DNA from: Plantago major
Taxonomy: Eukaryota > Streptophyta > Magnoliopsida > Lamiales > Plantaginaceae
Assembly (NCBI GenBank): GCA_026545765.1
Contig: CM048844.1
Coordinates: 5,518,001-5,582,000 of the forward strand
Length of the DNA stretch: 64,000 nucleotides
Direction of reading: 5' to 3'
Under the pieces are notes generated by a model, which worked only from the letters and a program-made list of their open reading frames with translations, was not told where the DNA came from and did not search any database. Below, piece by piece: positions 36,171 to 47,639 of this stretch. The translations under genes were made by a program, and so were the position numbers. The first letter of the stretch is position 1. Every line of letters begins with the position of its first letter.

Positions 36171-36867
36171 TGAAGACGGGTATGCCGGATTTCTTGTAAT
36201 AGGTGCCTCCGCCAAAAAGAAATGTTTGTCGCTTTTGCCCTCATCTTTGTTTGTACAAACATACTCTTTTTTGATGAATGTTGTTGGTTCGGCCCTTAAT
36301 GGCTCGAATCGCTTTTGTGGCCAATATACTATTGTCATTGCTTCCATCCTTGCACGTTTAATTTCAGATTTGCATAGTAACTCATCAACTCTTGTAGACT
36401 CGGATAGTGGACTCGGACTTTTGAGATCCGTACCGTCAGGACATTAGTTTGCCTGATTCAAATTCGCCTGTGCGGGTCTTGGGGACGATCAATCGTTGTT
36501 CCCATCCGAGTCGGAAGCTAAAATAAAAATAAACTGGATCACGAACGGTCCGGAGCCACGTCTTAGAGTGGTCAGGCTTTCGAGAACAAGGACCACCTTG
36601 TATCGTGACAAGTTAAGACGATTGAGACCGACTTGGTGTGTCTTTCCGAGTCATGGACTTGTGAGATAGTGAAAGATAATCATCATCAAATGTGGTGTTT
36701 CAGACGCATCACGATTGCCGGACGTTGTCATGTGACCCGAGCTTGGTACGTCCGAGTGAGTAGCATAGTCGGTATGCATAACCGTGTGGATGGATTGTTG
36801 GGTTGGGCCAGTGGAAGCTGAAGAGCTAGGCCCATGTGCGGTCCAAGCCCATCTCCTGTGAATATAG

Positions 36868-36910
36868 GACACGTGTCCGCTTCCAATTGGTCTTCTCTTT
36901 CTATATATAC
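36868..36910 (+). promoter_or_regulatory. Promoter-like cluster: G-box palindrome, CCAAT, TATA
   Basis: GGACACGTGTCC (a perfect 12-bp palindrome with a G-box core) is followed within 10 bp by CCAATTGG and then CTATATATAC. The order and spacing resemble a plant core promoter. No convincing reading frame follows, so its product, if any, is unknown. Confidence 0.4.
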
Positions 36911-37188
36911 TCCAACTTTGTACGGCTTTTGATTAAGACATCGCCCTTTTATAGTAATCAAGGTTGGAGCTCGAGTCCGAGCGGCCGTGAGCATATTTAT
37001 GCCATTACTTTTCCGTGACCTCGTCGAAGGTTTCTCGATGATTCGAAGTCTACCCGGCTGGTTCTTTTGGTGAGAGTCGTGGAAATTAGTTTTCGGCAAG
37101 CCGACGGATCTTCGGGATCTGGTCGTGTCGAGTTGACCTCAAAGAATTTTTTCTCAACAATTCCTCCAATCGTCAGGCTAATCTTCTT

Positions 37189-37232
37189 TCTCCGGGGCTA
37201 TGGTCTTTATTCATGACTTTTAGCCCCGGAGA
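37189..37232. other. Stem-loop with 12-bp perfect stem
   Basis: TCTCCGGGGCTA at 37189-37200 pairs with TAGCCCCGGAGA at 37221-37232 across a 20-base loop, and pairing continues outwards with mismatches (AATCT...AGATT). Confidence 0.7.
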
Positions 37233-38699
37233 GGTAGATTAGCTGGATGGTTCGGGGATCTTCAAATAGTTGGTTTTTGAATCTCAATGCATCCGGGGCA
37301 ATCCGCTCTGGTTATGCGCCCGGGGGGCGACAAGTCGGCAGAATTGGTTTGATAGAATCCCATCCAGTATTTAGTTGTTCGTTAGTAAGAAACCGCCCGA
37401 ATGTTGGAAGGCTTACCAAATCTGTGTGTCTAGTTGCTCGTTCAGCGGATGGAGGGAGACTTGTCACCTTGAATAGTCTCTTAGCTCGTCCTTGAGGATG
37501 TGTATCCGAAGCGGTCCGATTTTGTTGATGATGCATTTCCATGATTGAATGCTCGAGGGAGCGCTTTGCAATTTTGAATTGCCCCCAACAATGCTGAGCT
37601 TGTTCGGAGTCGGATCATTGAGGACCTTCGGAAGTAACCTTTTTGGTGACTCGTTTGTCTTGCACCTAAGGTCTTTCGTCCGAACAACTTGGTTTTGTTG
37701 GTGGCTTTGTTCCAGAATTGAAGGCTCAAGGGAGTGCCTTACAGCTCGAAACGAGTCCCTGACAATGCCGGTCTTGTTGGGACTCGGACCAATGGGAGCC
37801 TCCGGAGTGACTTGTGTTGATCCGACGATCCGGGCTGATCGCTCTCCAAATACGCTGAATCCGGGGTGCGGTCATGGTATTTGGTATGATGTGATCCGGA
37901 TGGTCATTGTGCTCCGGAGCTTTCTGTCGTTCAGGAGTGATGAGATATCTTTTCCAGAATCGATGAATGGCCTAGGTTACGTAGTCCGTTCTTTATTAAA
38001 CCTTGGACCGTCCAAGGGCTTTGAAACTTCGCCATGAGTAATCAAGGTTCGGATGGTATAGTTCCTTCTTCTTCGGGCGCCTATAGATGCAGCGGTTGTT
38101 CGGATGGGGTTTGATTTGGTAGCTTAGGTTAATTGGGAAGCTTCTGTAATAGTAGAAAGAGAGAGTAGGGTCAGTGTTTGTGAGCTCGATTTGGGCTCTT
38201 CGGACTCGACTTTGTGACTCGCATCGTTGTAATGAAAGCGTTTTGCCTTTGTCAAGGTTTTGACATCGCTTGATTATGCTAGTCCGATCCGGATCAATGT
38301 ATGAACAAGGTCCGGATCAAGCGATTAAATATCCCCGAGGACATGATTATCGACAATGCTTATGAAATCCAGTTGTATTGATTCGACGGAAATCAGATTA
38401 CAACTTGAGGGCTTGAGGCCTTTTTTGAAAAAAAAAAAAACCAAACACAAAAAACAGGTCGACGAGATAGAGGAGCGTGACAGTCGTTGCCATACTTCTC
38501 TAAGTGTAAAACTTCTGGAGATTCTTGGCATTCCAAGTTCTCTTCAAGGCCCTGCCTTGTTCATCTTCTAGTTCGAAGCTTCCATTAACTCTTGCAAAGA
38601 ACCTTGTATGGCCCTTCCCACTGGGTTTAAGTTTGCCCACATGACTTAGTATATCGCTCTTCTAAGGACTAAGTCTCCAACTTGTATGTCCTCGAAAGA

Positions 38700-39916
38700 C
38701 ACGCTTATCAGAAGCTCGCCGACGGTTGCGTCAAGGATGTTGCCAATGCCTTATCGCGCTTGTCTTCAAGGAGCTCAAGGTCGTAGATCCTTGCAAGCTC
38801 ATTACCAACTGGGTTGTATTGCCGGATTCTCTGGGTTGCTACCACCGTCTCTGAAGGGATGACCGCCTCAGATCCATAGACCAAGGAGAAAGGTGTTTCT
38901 TGTGTAGCGATTCGTTGCTCGATGCGCCTAAAGGGCCGCCACAAGATCATCCGCCCAACTGTCTTGTGAAGTTCTTAACCTTTTCTCCAAAATCTTGATA
39001 TGGTCTTGTTGGTGGCTTCCACCTGACCATTGGCTTGGGGGTGGCCAACGGACGTAAAGCGGTGTTCTATTTTGAAGGAGTGGAGCCACCTTCAAATTTC
39101 GACCCGTAAAATTGTGCTCCATTGTGCAAACTAACACTCTTGGGAGTCCAAACCGCAGATGATGTTCTTCCATGAATGTCCGAACTCGCCTCGGTGATGG
39201 TTGACATCGCCGCCTTGACCCACTTAGTGAAGTATTCTCGCCACTTTCAAGAACTTCTTCTGATGCGTTCCTTGTGGAAAGGGACCAACTATGTCTATAC
39301 CCCATTGATCAAATGGGCAAGCTATGATTGACGGAATCATAGGGTTGGTCGGACGGTGTGGTATGTTGGCATAGTATTGGCAGTCTTCGCAGGTGCGGGC
39401 GATGTTGGCAGCGTCCATATCGATGGTTGGCCAATAGTATCCTTGCCTTATGATTTTTTGCGCCAAGGTTCTTCCCCCAGAGTGACTTCCACAACTTCCG
39501 GCGTGGATCTCTTCCATCGCAGTTTTCGCCTCCTGAGGATCTAGGCATCTCAAGTGAGTTCCGCTGAAGGATCTCTTGTAGAGGTCTTCTCCTAGAATAA
39601 AGTATCTGTTGGCTCGACATTGAATCTTCCTGGCCTCTCCAGGATCCACAGGTAAAGTACCATCCTTGAGGTAACGGAATATATCGGTCATCCAGTTTCT
39701 TTCTGTGCTCAAGAGAAACATCTCTCCGTTGGGGTTCGCTAGGGAGGATTCTGTGCGGGTCATCAGGATGACACTTCTCGTGTCCAAAGCTCCTAAGGCT
39801 GAGGCGTACTTGGAGAGGGCATCGGCTTTTTCATTCCACTCTCTGTGAAATTGGTCGAGAGTAAATTCTTCAAAGTGCTCAACCTCTTTTTTGAGGAGCT
39901 CCAAGTATTTGATCAT
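38700..39916 (-). pseudogene. Tat element integrase
   Basis: Several frames together encode an integrase: the end of RNase H (FTLDQFHREWNEKADALSKY), the zinc-binding HHCC domain (HAGSCGSHSGGRTL...TCEDCQYYA), and the catalytic core start FDQWGIDIVGPFPQG with the first Asp. After a break near 39240 it continues to MEEHHLRFGLPRVLV and KILEKRLRTSQDSWADDL, then TPFSLVYGSEAVIPSE. The second catalytic Asp is missing: the expected SDNG region reads LVCTMEHNFTG because of a paired indel. Integrase normally joins element DNA to the host chromosome. This copy is inactive. Confidence 0.85.
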
Positions 39917-39917
39917 G

Positions 39918-40226
39918 TTAGGTCCTTTGGTGGTAAAGGATCCGAGGCTGGATTACGAGTTGCGAGTGCATGTAGGCTTTGATTCTTTTCACCTGAAGGG
40001 CTTTCGCCATCCTTAGGCCTGTGATAAGTGCTTCATACTCGGCCTCGTTGTTCGTCACCTTAAAGTTGAGGGTGATGGCGTACTCGAGCTTGGCTCCTTC
40101 AGGACTTTCAAGGAAAATTCCTATTCCTCCCAGCCGTCCTGTTGATGATCCATCCACTTGTAATGTCCAACATTCGCTGTTTCCTTCCTTTTCTCCTAGA
40201 GTGGGGGTGGGTGCTTTCTCAACCTT
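39918..40226 (-). pseudogene. Second (archaeal-type) RNase H of the Tat element
   Basis: The domain begins LQVDGSSTGRLGGIGIFLES (first catalytic Asp) and has VTNNEAEYEALITGLRMAKAL (catalytic Glu). The third acidic site, normally an SDS motif, reads YMHSQLV, so the Asp is replaced by His. The frame then shifts just before MIKYLELLKK of the next part. An additional RNase H downstream of the usual one is diagnostic for Tat-lineage elements. The domain degrades RNA in RNA:DNA hybrids. Confidence 0.85.
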
Positions 40227-41728
40227 CTACTTCTTGTCGGAAGATGCAGTTGTCGAGATATTGAGTTCTTCATCTAGAAGAAACATGTGCCTCATTCTTA
40301 GTGAATCCTCCATAGGTTGGCGATACTGAGTCATAGGCTGGATGCTAGCCTTTTGTGTCTCTTCAGCTTCTTTCCCTCCACTTGATTCCTTGATCTGGGC
40401 TATCGCCACATGACTGGCCTTTTCCTGGGAGTCTTCGTTCTCCTTTTCTACTTTCTCTGGATAGTCTACCAGGAAGTCGGCCAGGACTTGTGCTTTCTTG
40501 GCAGATGGGGCTTGGTAGCCAATATCATATTCACTTAGCTCAATAGCCCATTTGGATAAAGGCGTCTGGTGATCTGGTTTCTCCAAGACATGTTTGAGTG
40601 GCTCATTTATAAGGACCACAATCCGATGCGACTTGAAGTAAGGCTTCAGTCGCCGCGCGGTATAAACCAGTGCGAAGGCGAGCTTCTCCACCTTGACATA
40701 TCTGGCTTCGGATCCTACAAGCGCTTTGCTCAAATAGTAAATTGGTAAATGCTCGTTGTCTTGTAATCGTACCAGTACAGAACTCATTGCTTCATCGGTG
40801 GTAGCCAAATAGAGATAAAGAGTTTCATTCTCCGTGGGTTTAGACAGAAGGGGCGGCGAGAGGAGATACTTTTTCAAGTTTTCCAGGGCCTCTTCGCACT
40901 CCTTTGTCCATTCGAACTTGTTTCCTTTCCGTAAGGTTTTGAAGAAGGGAAGGTTCTTCTCGGCGGACCTTGAGATAAAACGGCTCAACGCCATCACCTT
41001 TCCTAGAAGCTTCTGAACTTCATTGATGGTCTTGGGCTGTGGCAGATCTATGATTGCCTTTATCTTCTCCGGGTTAGCACTGATGCCTCTTTCTGTGACC
41101 ATGTAGCCGAGGAATTTTCCTCCTTTTACCCCGAAAGTGCACTTTCCAGGGTTCAGCTTCATTCCATACTTCCGGAGAATGGAAAAGCAATTGTTGAGGT
41201 GTTCGTGTGCTCCTCTCCAGTCTTGCTTTTCACGAGCATGTCATCCACATAGACTTCCATGGTTTTTCCCAATTCTTCCTTGAACATCTTATTTACCAGC
41301 CGTTGGTAAGTAGCTCCTGCATTCTTGAGGCCAAAGGGCATGACCTTGAAGCAATAGACTCCTCCGGCCGCAAAGAATGCCGTTTTCTTGATGTCTTCTT
41401 GAGCCATCCTAATTTGGTAAAAGCCTTGGTAAGCATCCATGAAGCTTAGAAGTGCGCATCCTGCAGTGGAATCAACCAGCTGGTCTATGCGTGGCAATGG
41501 ATAGGGATCTTTTGGACAAAACTTGTTGAGTCTGGTGAAGTCATTGCACATTCTCCACTTTCCTGGAGCTTTTTCGACGAGGACTACGTTGCAGACCCAA
41601 TCAGAGTATCTGACTTCTTCGATATGACCTGCTTTTATCAATTTGTCAACCTCCTCTGCTATGATAGCATCCTCGACTGGCCCAAAATTTTTCCTCTTTT
41701 GGCGGATGTGCTTGACCGTAGGATCCAT
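40227..41728 (-). pseudogene. Tat element reverse transcriptase and first RNase H
   Basis: The RT reads from about 41728: KAPGKWRMCNDFTRLNKFCP, LLSFMDAYQGFYQIRM (first Asp), FGLKNAGATYQRLVNKMF and the catalytic VYVDD box at about 41240. One indel near 41195 separates this from MKLNPGKCTFGVKGGKFLGY, the thumb/connection region and RNase H (LYLYLATTDEAMSSVLV, LKPYFKSHRIVVLINEPL). RNase H ends in VLADFLVDY, followed by a charged linker. Apart from that indel the RT/RNase H is the best-preserved part of the element. Confidence 0.9.
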
Positions 41729-41734
41729 GTTCAG

Positions 41735-42497
41735 CGGTGGCTGTGATCCTTGGGTCTATCCTTGAGGTCATCTGTGCTCCAAGCAAAGATGTCGCGATTG
41801 TCCCGGAGGCAGGTGATGAGCTTTCGCTCTATTTCCGTGCTTATCTCTGTTCCAATCCGAGTTGTTCTCTCGGGATTTCCTTCGACCAGTTGAACCTCTT
41901 TCAAGGCTTCATGGGATTCTATCCTAGCTGTCTTGGGGAACTTTTCTCTGAGCGATCCAATACCAATTTCTTCTTTTGGTGGTGTCAGAGTGTTGGAAGA
42001 ATGGTTAAGAGGGCCCTTGCTGATCGAGAGGGAGTTCTGTGGCTCCTCCGGTTGACATGATGTAACACTCGAGCTTCTCGATGTTGCCCATTTCTTCCCT
42101 ACGCCATTCGGGGTTGGAAACTTTACCCTATTGTGCGGGGTGAGGCAATTGCTCTGAATCGGTTAAGTTCCGGCCCAGATCACATTATAGTCGGCATACC
42201 GCTAACTACTACGAAGAGAATAGTCTGGTCACCCTTGTGGAAGGTGCCCATAGAGACTTGCAGTGGTATGCTTCGATGGGCGTACTACAGACCCTCAAAA
42301 CCTACCAAATGAGGTGTATACTCGTCCATATTGTATCTTGGTGCATTTGCTCGTGACCCTTTGGATATGACATTGGAGGAGCTTCTGTGTCGATCAAGAC
42401 TTATCGACTTTGTAAGTGGCAATCACTAGAGAAACAACCAAAGGGACATCGGGGTCCTTGAGATCTCCTCCATGACGTTGGTGGGGGATCTCACTAT
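41735..42497 (-). pseudogene. Tat element protease region, heavily frameshifted
   Basis: Frame-hopping translation gives DVPLVVSLVIATYKVDK, then LIDT, then ANAPRYNMDEYTPHLVGFEG and LQVSMGTFHKGDQTILFVVV, the pattern of a Tat aspartic protease. The active-site DTG is lost because GACACAGAAGC has lost one G from what should be a GG pair. No uninterrupted frame longer than about 60 codons remains. Confidence 0.7.
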
Positions 42498-42499
42498 CG

Positions 42500-44172
42500 T
42501 CAAAGGTGATTGCATTTGTGCCTTTCAAAGTGGTGGGCCGTAAGCCCGCCGTTGTTTCTTAAGTGTTGCGCGGTCCTTTCTCTTGCATTTCTGCTATCGC
42601 CCCCTGTTGGTCCTCCCGCAATGGCGTTGATAACTCCACTGTAGGGGAGATTCTCCATTTCTGTCTCTTCGCGGTAACCTTGATATCTTTGGGCCTGCGG
42701 ATGTGGGATCTCGGCGGGAGGTGGCGGTAAAGAGCCTGTCGGAGGTTCAGAACCACGCTCCTCTCTTCTTTGCTCATTCCTTCGATGCCTGGAGGGCTCG
42801 TCTTCAACTGGCGGTTCTTTCAACTTCCCACTTCTTACTAGCCTTTCAATTTCTGTCTTCAACTGGATGCAATCCTCAGTTGGGTGACCTTTCTGTTTGT
42901 GGAACCTACAGTAGTCTTTAGAGAATTTACTCCTCTTGCTGTTCTTGGTCGGTTTAGGCCATTGTATATCCAAGTCCTTCTCAACGATAGAAGCCAAGAT
43001 GTCGGATCTTGGTCTGTTGAGGCGAGTATACTCGGCAAACCTTCTGGGTGGAGTTCTTTCTCTGAGATCTCTTTTTTGCTCAAACTTTCCTTGACGAGAA
43101 GGGAATTCCTGTCGTACTTGTTCTTTTCCCCTCTTGATCCCTGCTCTTATCGGGACATTTCTTCGGTAATCTTCTCCATACAAGACTCCTTCGCAGATTT
43201 CTTCCAAGTACTTTTCAGTGGTGATTTCTTCGTTGGAAAGCTTCCTTCTAAGCTCATCATTATAAGTGTTGGCATAGAGGTGTCGGACTCGCTCTTTGAT
43301 ACTATGAGGCTCTACATGCGCCGTTGAAGCGGTCGAGGAAGGTTCTGAGGTCCTCATGCTCTCTCTGGATTACGCCAGCCAGGTGCTCAACTGATCTCTT
43401 CCTTCTTTTCGCCTTCTCAAACCTTTTCAGGAAAAGGGAGGCGACGTCCGCATATGACTTGATGGAACCATTGGGTAGTGAGGTCCACCAATCCATTGCT
43501 TCTCCAAATAGTGTGGTGGAAAAGTTGAGAGCTTTCATGTTGTCGTTGAGTCCATTGCTTTCCATCTTACTCTCGTACCTAGTGAGATGCCCTACGGGGC
43601 AAGTATCTCCATAGTAGTGCTCAAGGTTTGGGATAACACAATCGGGGCGCTTTCTTTCTTTTCTGACCTCATCGCACAGAGGATTGGGAGTTTTAACTAC
43701 CACCTTCTCATGTGCTTTGACCATTCTGCTCAAGGTGGCAATTTGTGTTTCCAAGGCCTTTTGTTGGAGGTAGATCTGCTCAGCTGTCAGTCTTTCACCG
43801 GTCCTGGGATTGATGGCTACATCTGGAGGGAGATCATTGACTGGAACAATCGGGGTACTTTCTGCTATTTGATCTCTAGGCACTTGTTGTTGAGCTCCTT
43901 GCCGACCGGCTTCCACTTCGTCTACTCGCGGCACTTCTGGACTTCTCCCTCGTTGCTCATGAGAAGCAACTGCTCTCCTATTGAGAAGATGTCTCAGATC
44001 TTCTGGTTGAGCTTGTTCTCCCAGCCTTTGTTGGATTGGACGGTGCTCGTTTCTGGATTGGCGAGTTCACTTGTCTTGGGATTGCCAAAGGGAGTGGGTT
44101 GAGGAGGTCGGAGGTTGTTTGATCCAGCACCTTGAATAGTGGTGAGTAAGAGGTCAATTGATTTTCATTCAA
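42500..44172 (-). pseudogene. Tat element gag
   Basis: Three overlapping frames make one gag. The N-terminal part (from ATG 44172) shifts near 43985. The capsid part (to 43302) carries the retrotransposon-gag domain (GEAMDWWTSLPNGSIKSYAD, LFLKRFEKAKRRKRSVEHL, EHEDLRTFLDRFN). The C-terminal part (43357-42500) has YCRFHKQKGHPTEDC, the C/H cluster seen in place of a classical knuckle in Tat gags. Gag packages element RNA in cytoplasmic particles. Confidence 0.85.
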
Positions 44173-44501
44173 TCCAAACTCACGGACGGATGATCATGCC
44201 CATTTGGGAGGGTAAAGTTTCTACCTGGGAGGACCATGTGTTCTCGACGGAGGAACCCGCCCTTCCCCAAGTGTTGGACTCTTCTTGGTGAATTAGTGGC
44301 TCTCTCCTCGTCGGAAGAAAGACTAGCGTATGGCCATCACTGGATCGCCGCCACTTCTCTTGTCAAGACCCTTGTTACTCCTCCTCTTACGTGGGAGGTC
44401 TCCCCTTTGTCTAGGAGTCATGCGTAACCTGTAGTGGCGTTGGTTCTTGCGGACCTTCTTGTTCTTGCCATTACTGAAGAGAACGGGACTTTTTGTAAAG
44501 A

Positions 44502-44519
44502 TTCCCACAGACGGCGCCA
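44502..44519 (-). promoter_or_regulatory. Primer-binding site of the Tat element
   Basis: Two bases inside the 5' LTR end, the minus strand reads TGGCGCCGTCTGTGGGAA, a GGCGCC-type tRNA primer site as in Tat elements. I did not assign the tRNA. Confidence 0.75.
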
Positions 44520-44522
44520 AAA

Positions 44523-45460
44523 TGTTGGGGGTCTAACTCCACAATCACTTAGATTTATTTAACTCTTCCAAATGGTGCCAAGATGAGAGGCTCCTTGCTA
44601 GGTGAGGATCGAAGCGTAAGAACCAAATGCTACCACTCGATAAGAACTGCACACTTGAGTGGGCTGGATTAGTACCGGTTTGCTAAGTGTCAAACCGGAT
44701 GAGACTTTACTCGAGTGATCATGGATCGACTCTGTATAGTGCTCGTGACGTGACTAGTGAGAAGACTTGTCCGAAGTGACTTACTTGAAGTTCCTTGCTT
44801 ATTGGGATATGTGCCCTATTTATAGGCTACCATTGAGATGGAAGGCCTTGCTAGGATCGCGCCATGTGTACGGCTAGGATTGAGCCACCAATGCTAAGAT
44901 GAGGCCCATAGCCCAATAATGAAGCTTTAGCCCATGCCATCTTGGGCTTTAGGGGTAATTTGGTCATTATTGGGAAAGTTCTTGAGGATGTGATGAGTCC
45001 CGAGATCTCCGGTTCGGAGGGGTCGGATGTCCGATCCGGACGACTGGTTGTCAGATGTGGAGGTTCCTCTGTCTGTCCAACTCTTCCGATTCGGAGCTCA
45101 TGGGTTCGGACATCTCACTCTTTGGTGCCCACTTGCTTGGTAGCCTTTGAGATGGTCACGCTGGATCCGAGTTAACATCCGTATCGGAGTCTTTGGGTCG
45201 GAGGGGGTGCTGACTTAGCACTATGCTCCTTTCCCAGGGAGGCTCGGACCATGGTGGGTCGGACCTATGGTTCCAGGTCGGGCCCTGCAGGTCCTAATCC
45301 TTTGTCCCTTTCTTTCAGGGTGGGTCGGACCATAGGTGGTCTGCCCGGATCGGACCATTGGCTCGGACATAAGTGCCTCGGATCCATTGGATGACTTGGG
45401 ATGCCTTAGGATTCGCTCCTAGGTCCTTTATGACGGATTGGACATATGTCCGTATCAACA
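44523..45460 (-). repeat. 5' LTR of the Tat element
   Basis: 938 bp; begins TGTTGATACGGACATATGTCC and ends CCCCCAACA on the minus strand. TATAAATA (minus) lies at 44817-44824. It is flanked on its right by the target duplication TACAT (45461-45465). Confidence 0.93.
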
Positions 45461-46953
45461 TACATATTATTTGAATTTAAAATTACACTTGTAGAATGTA
45501 GTATTTTAATTGTTGTAATTTTCATTTTCAATTATTGTAATTTTCAATTTCAAGTATTGTAATTTTCAATTTTAAGTATTATAGTTTTTTTTAAGTAATG
45601 TAATTTTTTTTTCAAGTAATGTATTTTAAAAAAATTAATGTAATTTTGTTATAATTAATTAACTACATTTAAAATAAAGCCAAGAATAAAGTTTAAAAGG
45701 AAATGAGAAAAGAAAATGAAATGACTAATTATGTTTGAAAGAAATGTTAAAATAAAATAGATTTTGGGCCTCACTGTTGGAGTAGAGAATTGTGGAGAGT
45801 TGCAAAGTGAGTTGCAGTGAGTGGAATGCTGACGTGGCGGAGAGAGTGGGTTGTAGAGAGTTGCAACTGCTGGAGATGGCCTTAGTCTCTTCACAAGCAT
45901 GTCTCTTAGAAGTATTAGTATTTTCAATAAAATGGTTAATTTTGTTTACTTAAACTTGCATAACTAAAGATATAGTAAATTCTATCTAGATAATTTAATT
46001 TGAGGACCCTTTATTTTTTATTAATGCAACTAGATATTGCGTAGTCGTAGAATAATCGGATTTTATTTAAATATATTATAGGGTGAATTATTTAGATGCC
46101 ACTTATGTTGTGGACTTAACAAACATACTTAAAAACAATTTAAAATCATCCCTTCATCAATCAAACATTCACAAGCACCCCTATTCATTTAAAGTAAATA
46201 AACTTTAATTGTAAAAAGTACGACTGGAGCTTCAATGGAAGCTCGAACTAAACTTACATGGAAGCTCCAACTCCATCCAACTATGGAAGAAGCTCTGTTG
46301 AGCTTCCTTGGAGGCTCTAATGGAAGCTCGACGAAGCTTTCCATGGAGTTCGTCCACGGATGGAAAGAACTCTCGAGCTTCCATGAGAAACTGTTGCTAC
46401 AAACCTAATCGTTTAAGAGAAATATACACATTTTTTCTCAAAACCTGCAAAGAAAAACCACATTCGTAATACGAGAGACCTCACAAAAGATTATGTGTCA
46501 CGACTGGAATAAGTATACGCAGGTTCATTCCTTTTTTCTGTCAAAATGCAGATCTCGTAATATGGGGCCAAAACAAAAGAGTATCGGTGGGATTATGCAA
46601 TCTGCAGCACATGTTAAGTTATCAAATTTGCAACTGATATAATGTGATTTGCTGCTAGCATTGTTAAGACCATTGTTCCATCGATTACTTCCATTATTTA
46701 ATTATGCAGTATGTATGGGATTCAATTCATACTTACTAAATACATAATGCATAATTAAATACTTCGTCATTAATTAGTTCTTCTTCTGTCAATTTTCTGT
46801 TTATGTGGCTTGCAATGTTGTCGTTCTTATTAATGGTTCAACATTTTAATCGATGGGACATTCATGGTTTCATTTTTATTAGGCCGACAAAGTTGGAGAC
46901 TCTGTAGTACTTTTATTAGGCAGACAAAATTTAAATCTTAATGTTAAGAATCC
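45461..46953. other. Spacer between the Tat and copia elements
   Basis: No gene. A degenerate tandem repeat of TTGTAATTTTCAATTT units fills about 45505-45650. GTGGGTTGTAGAGAGTTGCAACTGCTGGAGATGGCC at 45846-45881 resembles the end of a MITE whose partner I did not find. At 46220-46390 the motif GGAAGCTC and its complement recur many times. Confidence 0.5.
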
Positions 46954-47508
46954 TGTTGAGTCACAACAATAATCTCAACCAAAACGATCAACACCAAACA
47001 ACAACAATAATGCGTAAACAATAATGCACGGAATTTACGTGGTTCGGCCAAATTAGCCTACATCCACGGGAAACCAAACACGAATATTATTACCAACTGA
47101 GATTCGATTACAAGCTCTAACAATCTTCACAGAGATCAAGCCTAATCGATTATCTATACTTCTCAATTCAATCCGAAAGAGAAAACAAGATACAATCTCA
47201 ATGAACAACAACAATGGAACTCAGCAATTCACAATGATCAAAGCACGAAACATGAAATCTCCAACTGTCAGTTGTGCGCCAATCCTTGATCAATCATCGT
47301 GCAAAATTTCAGAGCAAATGATGAAGAATCGAGAGAGAATTTCTGAGAGTTTTTCCATCTAGCAACTGACTCTGTTTTCTGTTCTCTTCTCTTTTAATAA
47401 CAGCCCGTAACAAACTTTTGAAGAGTTAATTGATCTCAGCCATTGATCATCTAGGATTAATCTGAACCGTCCAAAAGTTATTACTTGAATTTGAGATAAA
47501 ATCCAACA
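46954..47508 (-). repeat. 3' LTR of the interrupted copia element
   Basis: On the minus strand it starts TGTTGGATTTTATCTC and ends GTTGTGACTCAACA. The polypurine tract TAAGGTGGAGTTT (47509-47521) lies directly before its start. The five bases outside are AATCC; the matching copy would lie outside the window. Confidence 0.8.
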
Positions 47509-47639
47509 AACTCCACCTTAGCTCAAAATCAAGTTTTCATGCTCTTTCCCACAATTACTGTTCTTTACTCGGTAGAACAAACGACCACTTAAGCTCCCTT
47601 ATGGCTAGAGCATGCCTCACAGAATGTGTATGCAAAAAA

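Larger units (their letters stand above)
36171..38699. other. Non-coding part of the Tat element
   Basis: No protein family is recognised. It contains a plus-strand promoter-like cluster (36868-36910), a stem-loop (37189-37232) and a degenerate direct repeat of about 180 bp (about 37540 and 37720). The repeat copies share ATTGAA(T/G)GCTC(G/A)AGGGAG. There is a poly-A run at 38430. Tat elements commonly have long non-coding, repeat-bearing spacers here. Confidence 0.5.
31376..45460 (-). mobile_element. Ty3/gypsy LTR retrotransposon, Tat lineage, complete (14.1 kb)
   Basis: The LTRs (31376-32282 and 44523-45460) start TG and end CA and are flanked by the 5-bp duplication TACAT (31371-31375 and 45461-45465). 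Coding order on the minus strand is gag, protease, RT/RNase H, a second RNase H, then integrase, followed by 6.4 kb before the 3' LTR. That 6.4 kb contains a gene on the opposite strand. The dual RNase H, the GGCGCC-type primer-binding site, the large size and an antisense ORF between pol and the 3' LTR all point to the Tat lineage (Ogre/Retand/Grande relatives). All open frames are broken, so this copy is not autonomous. Confidence 0.93.
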
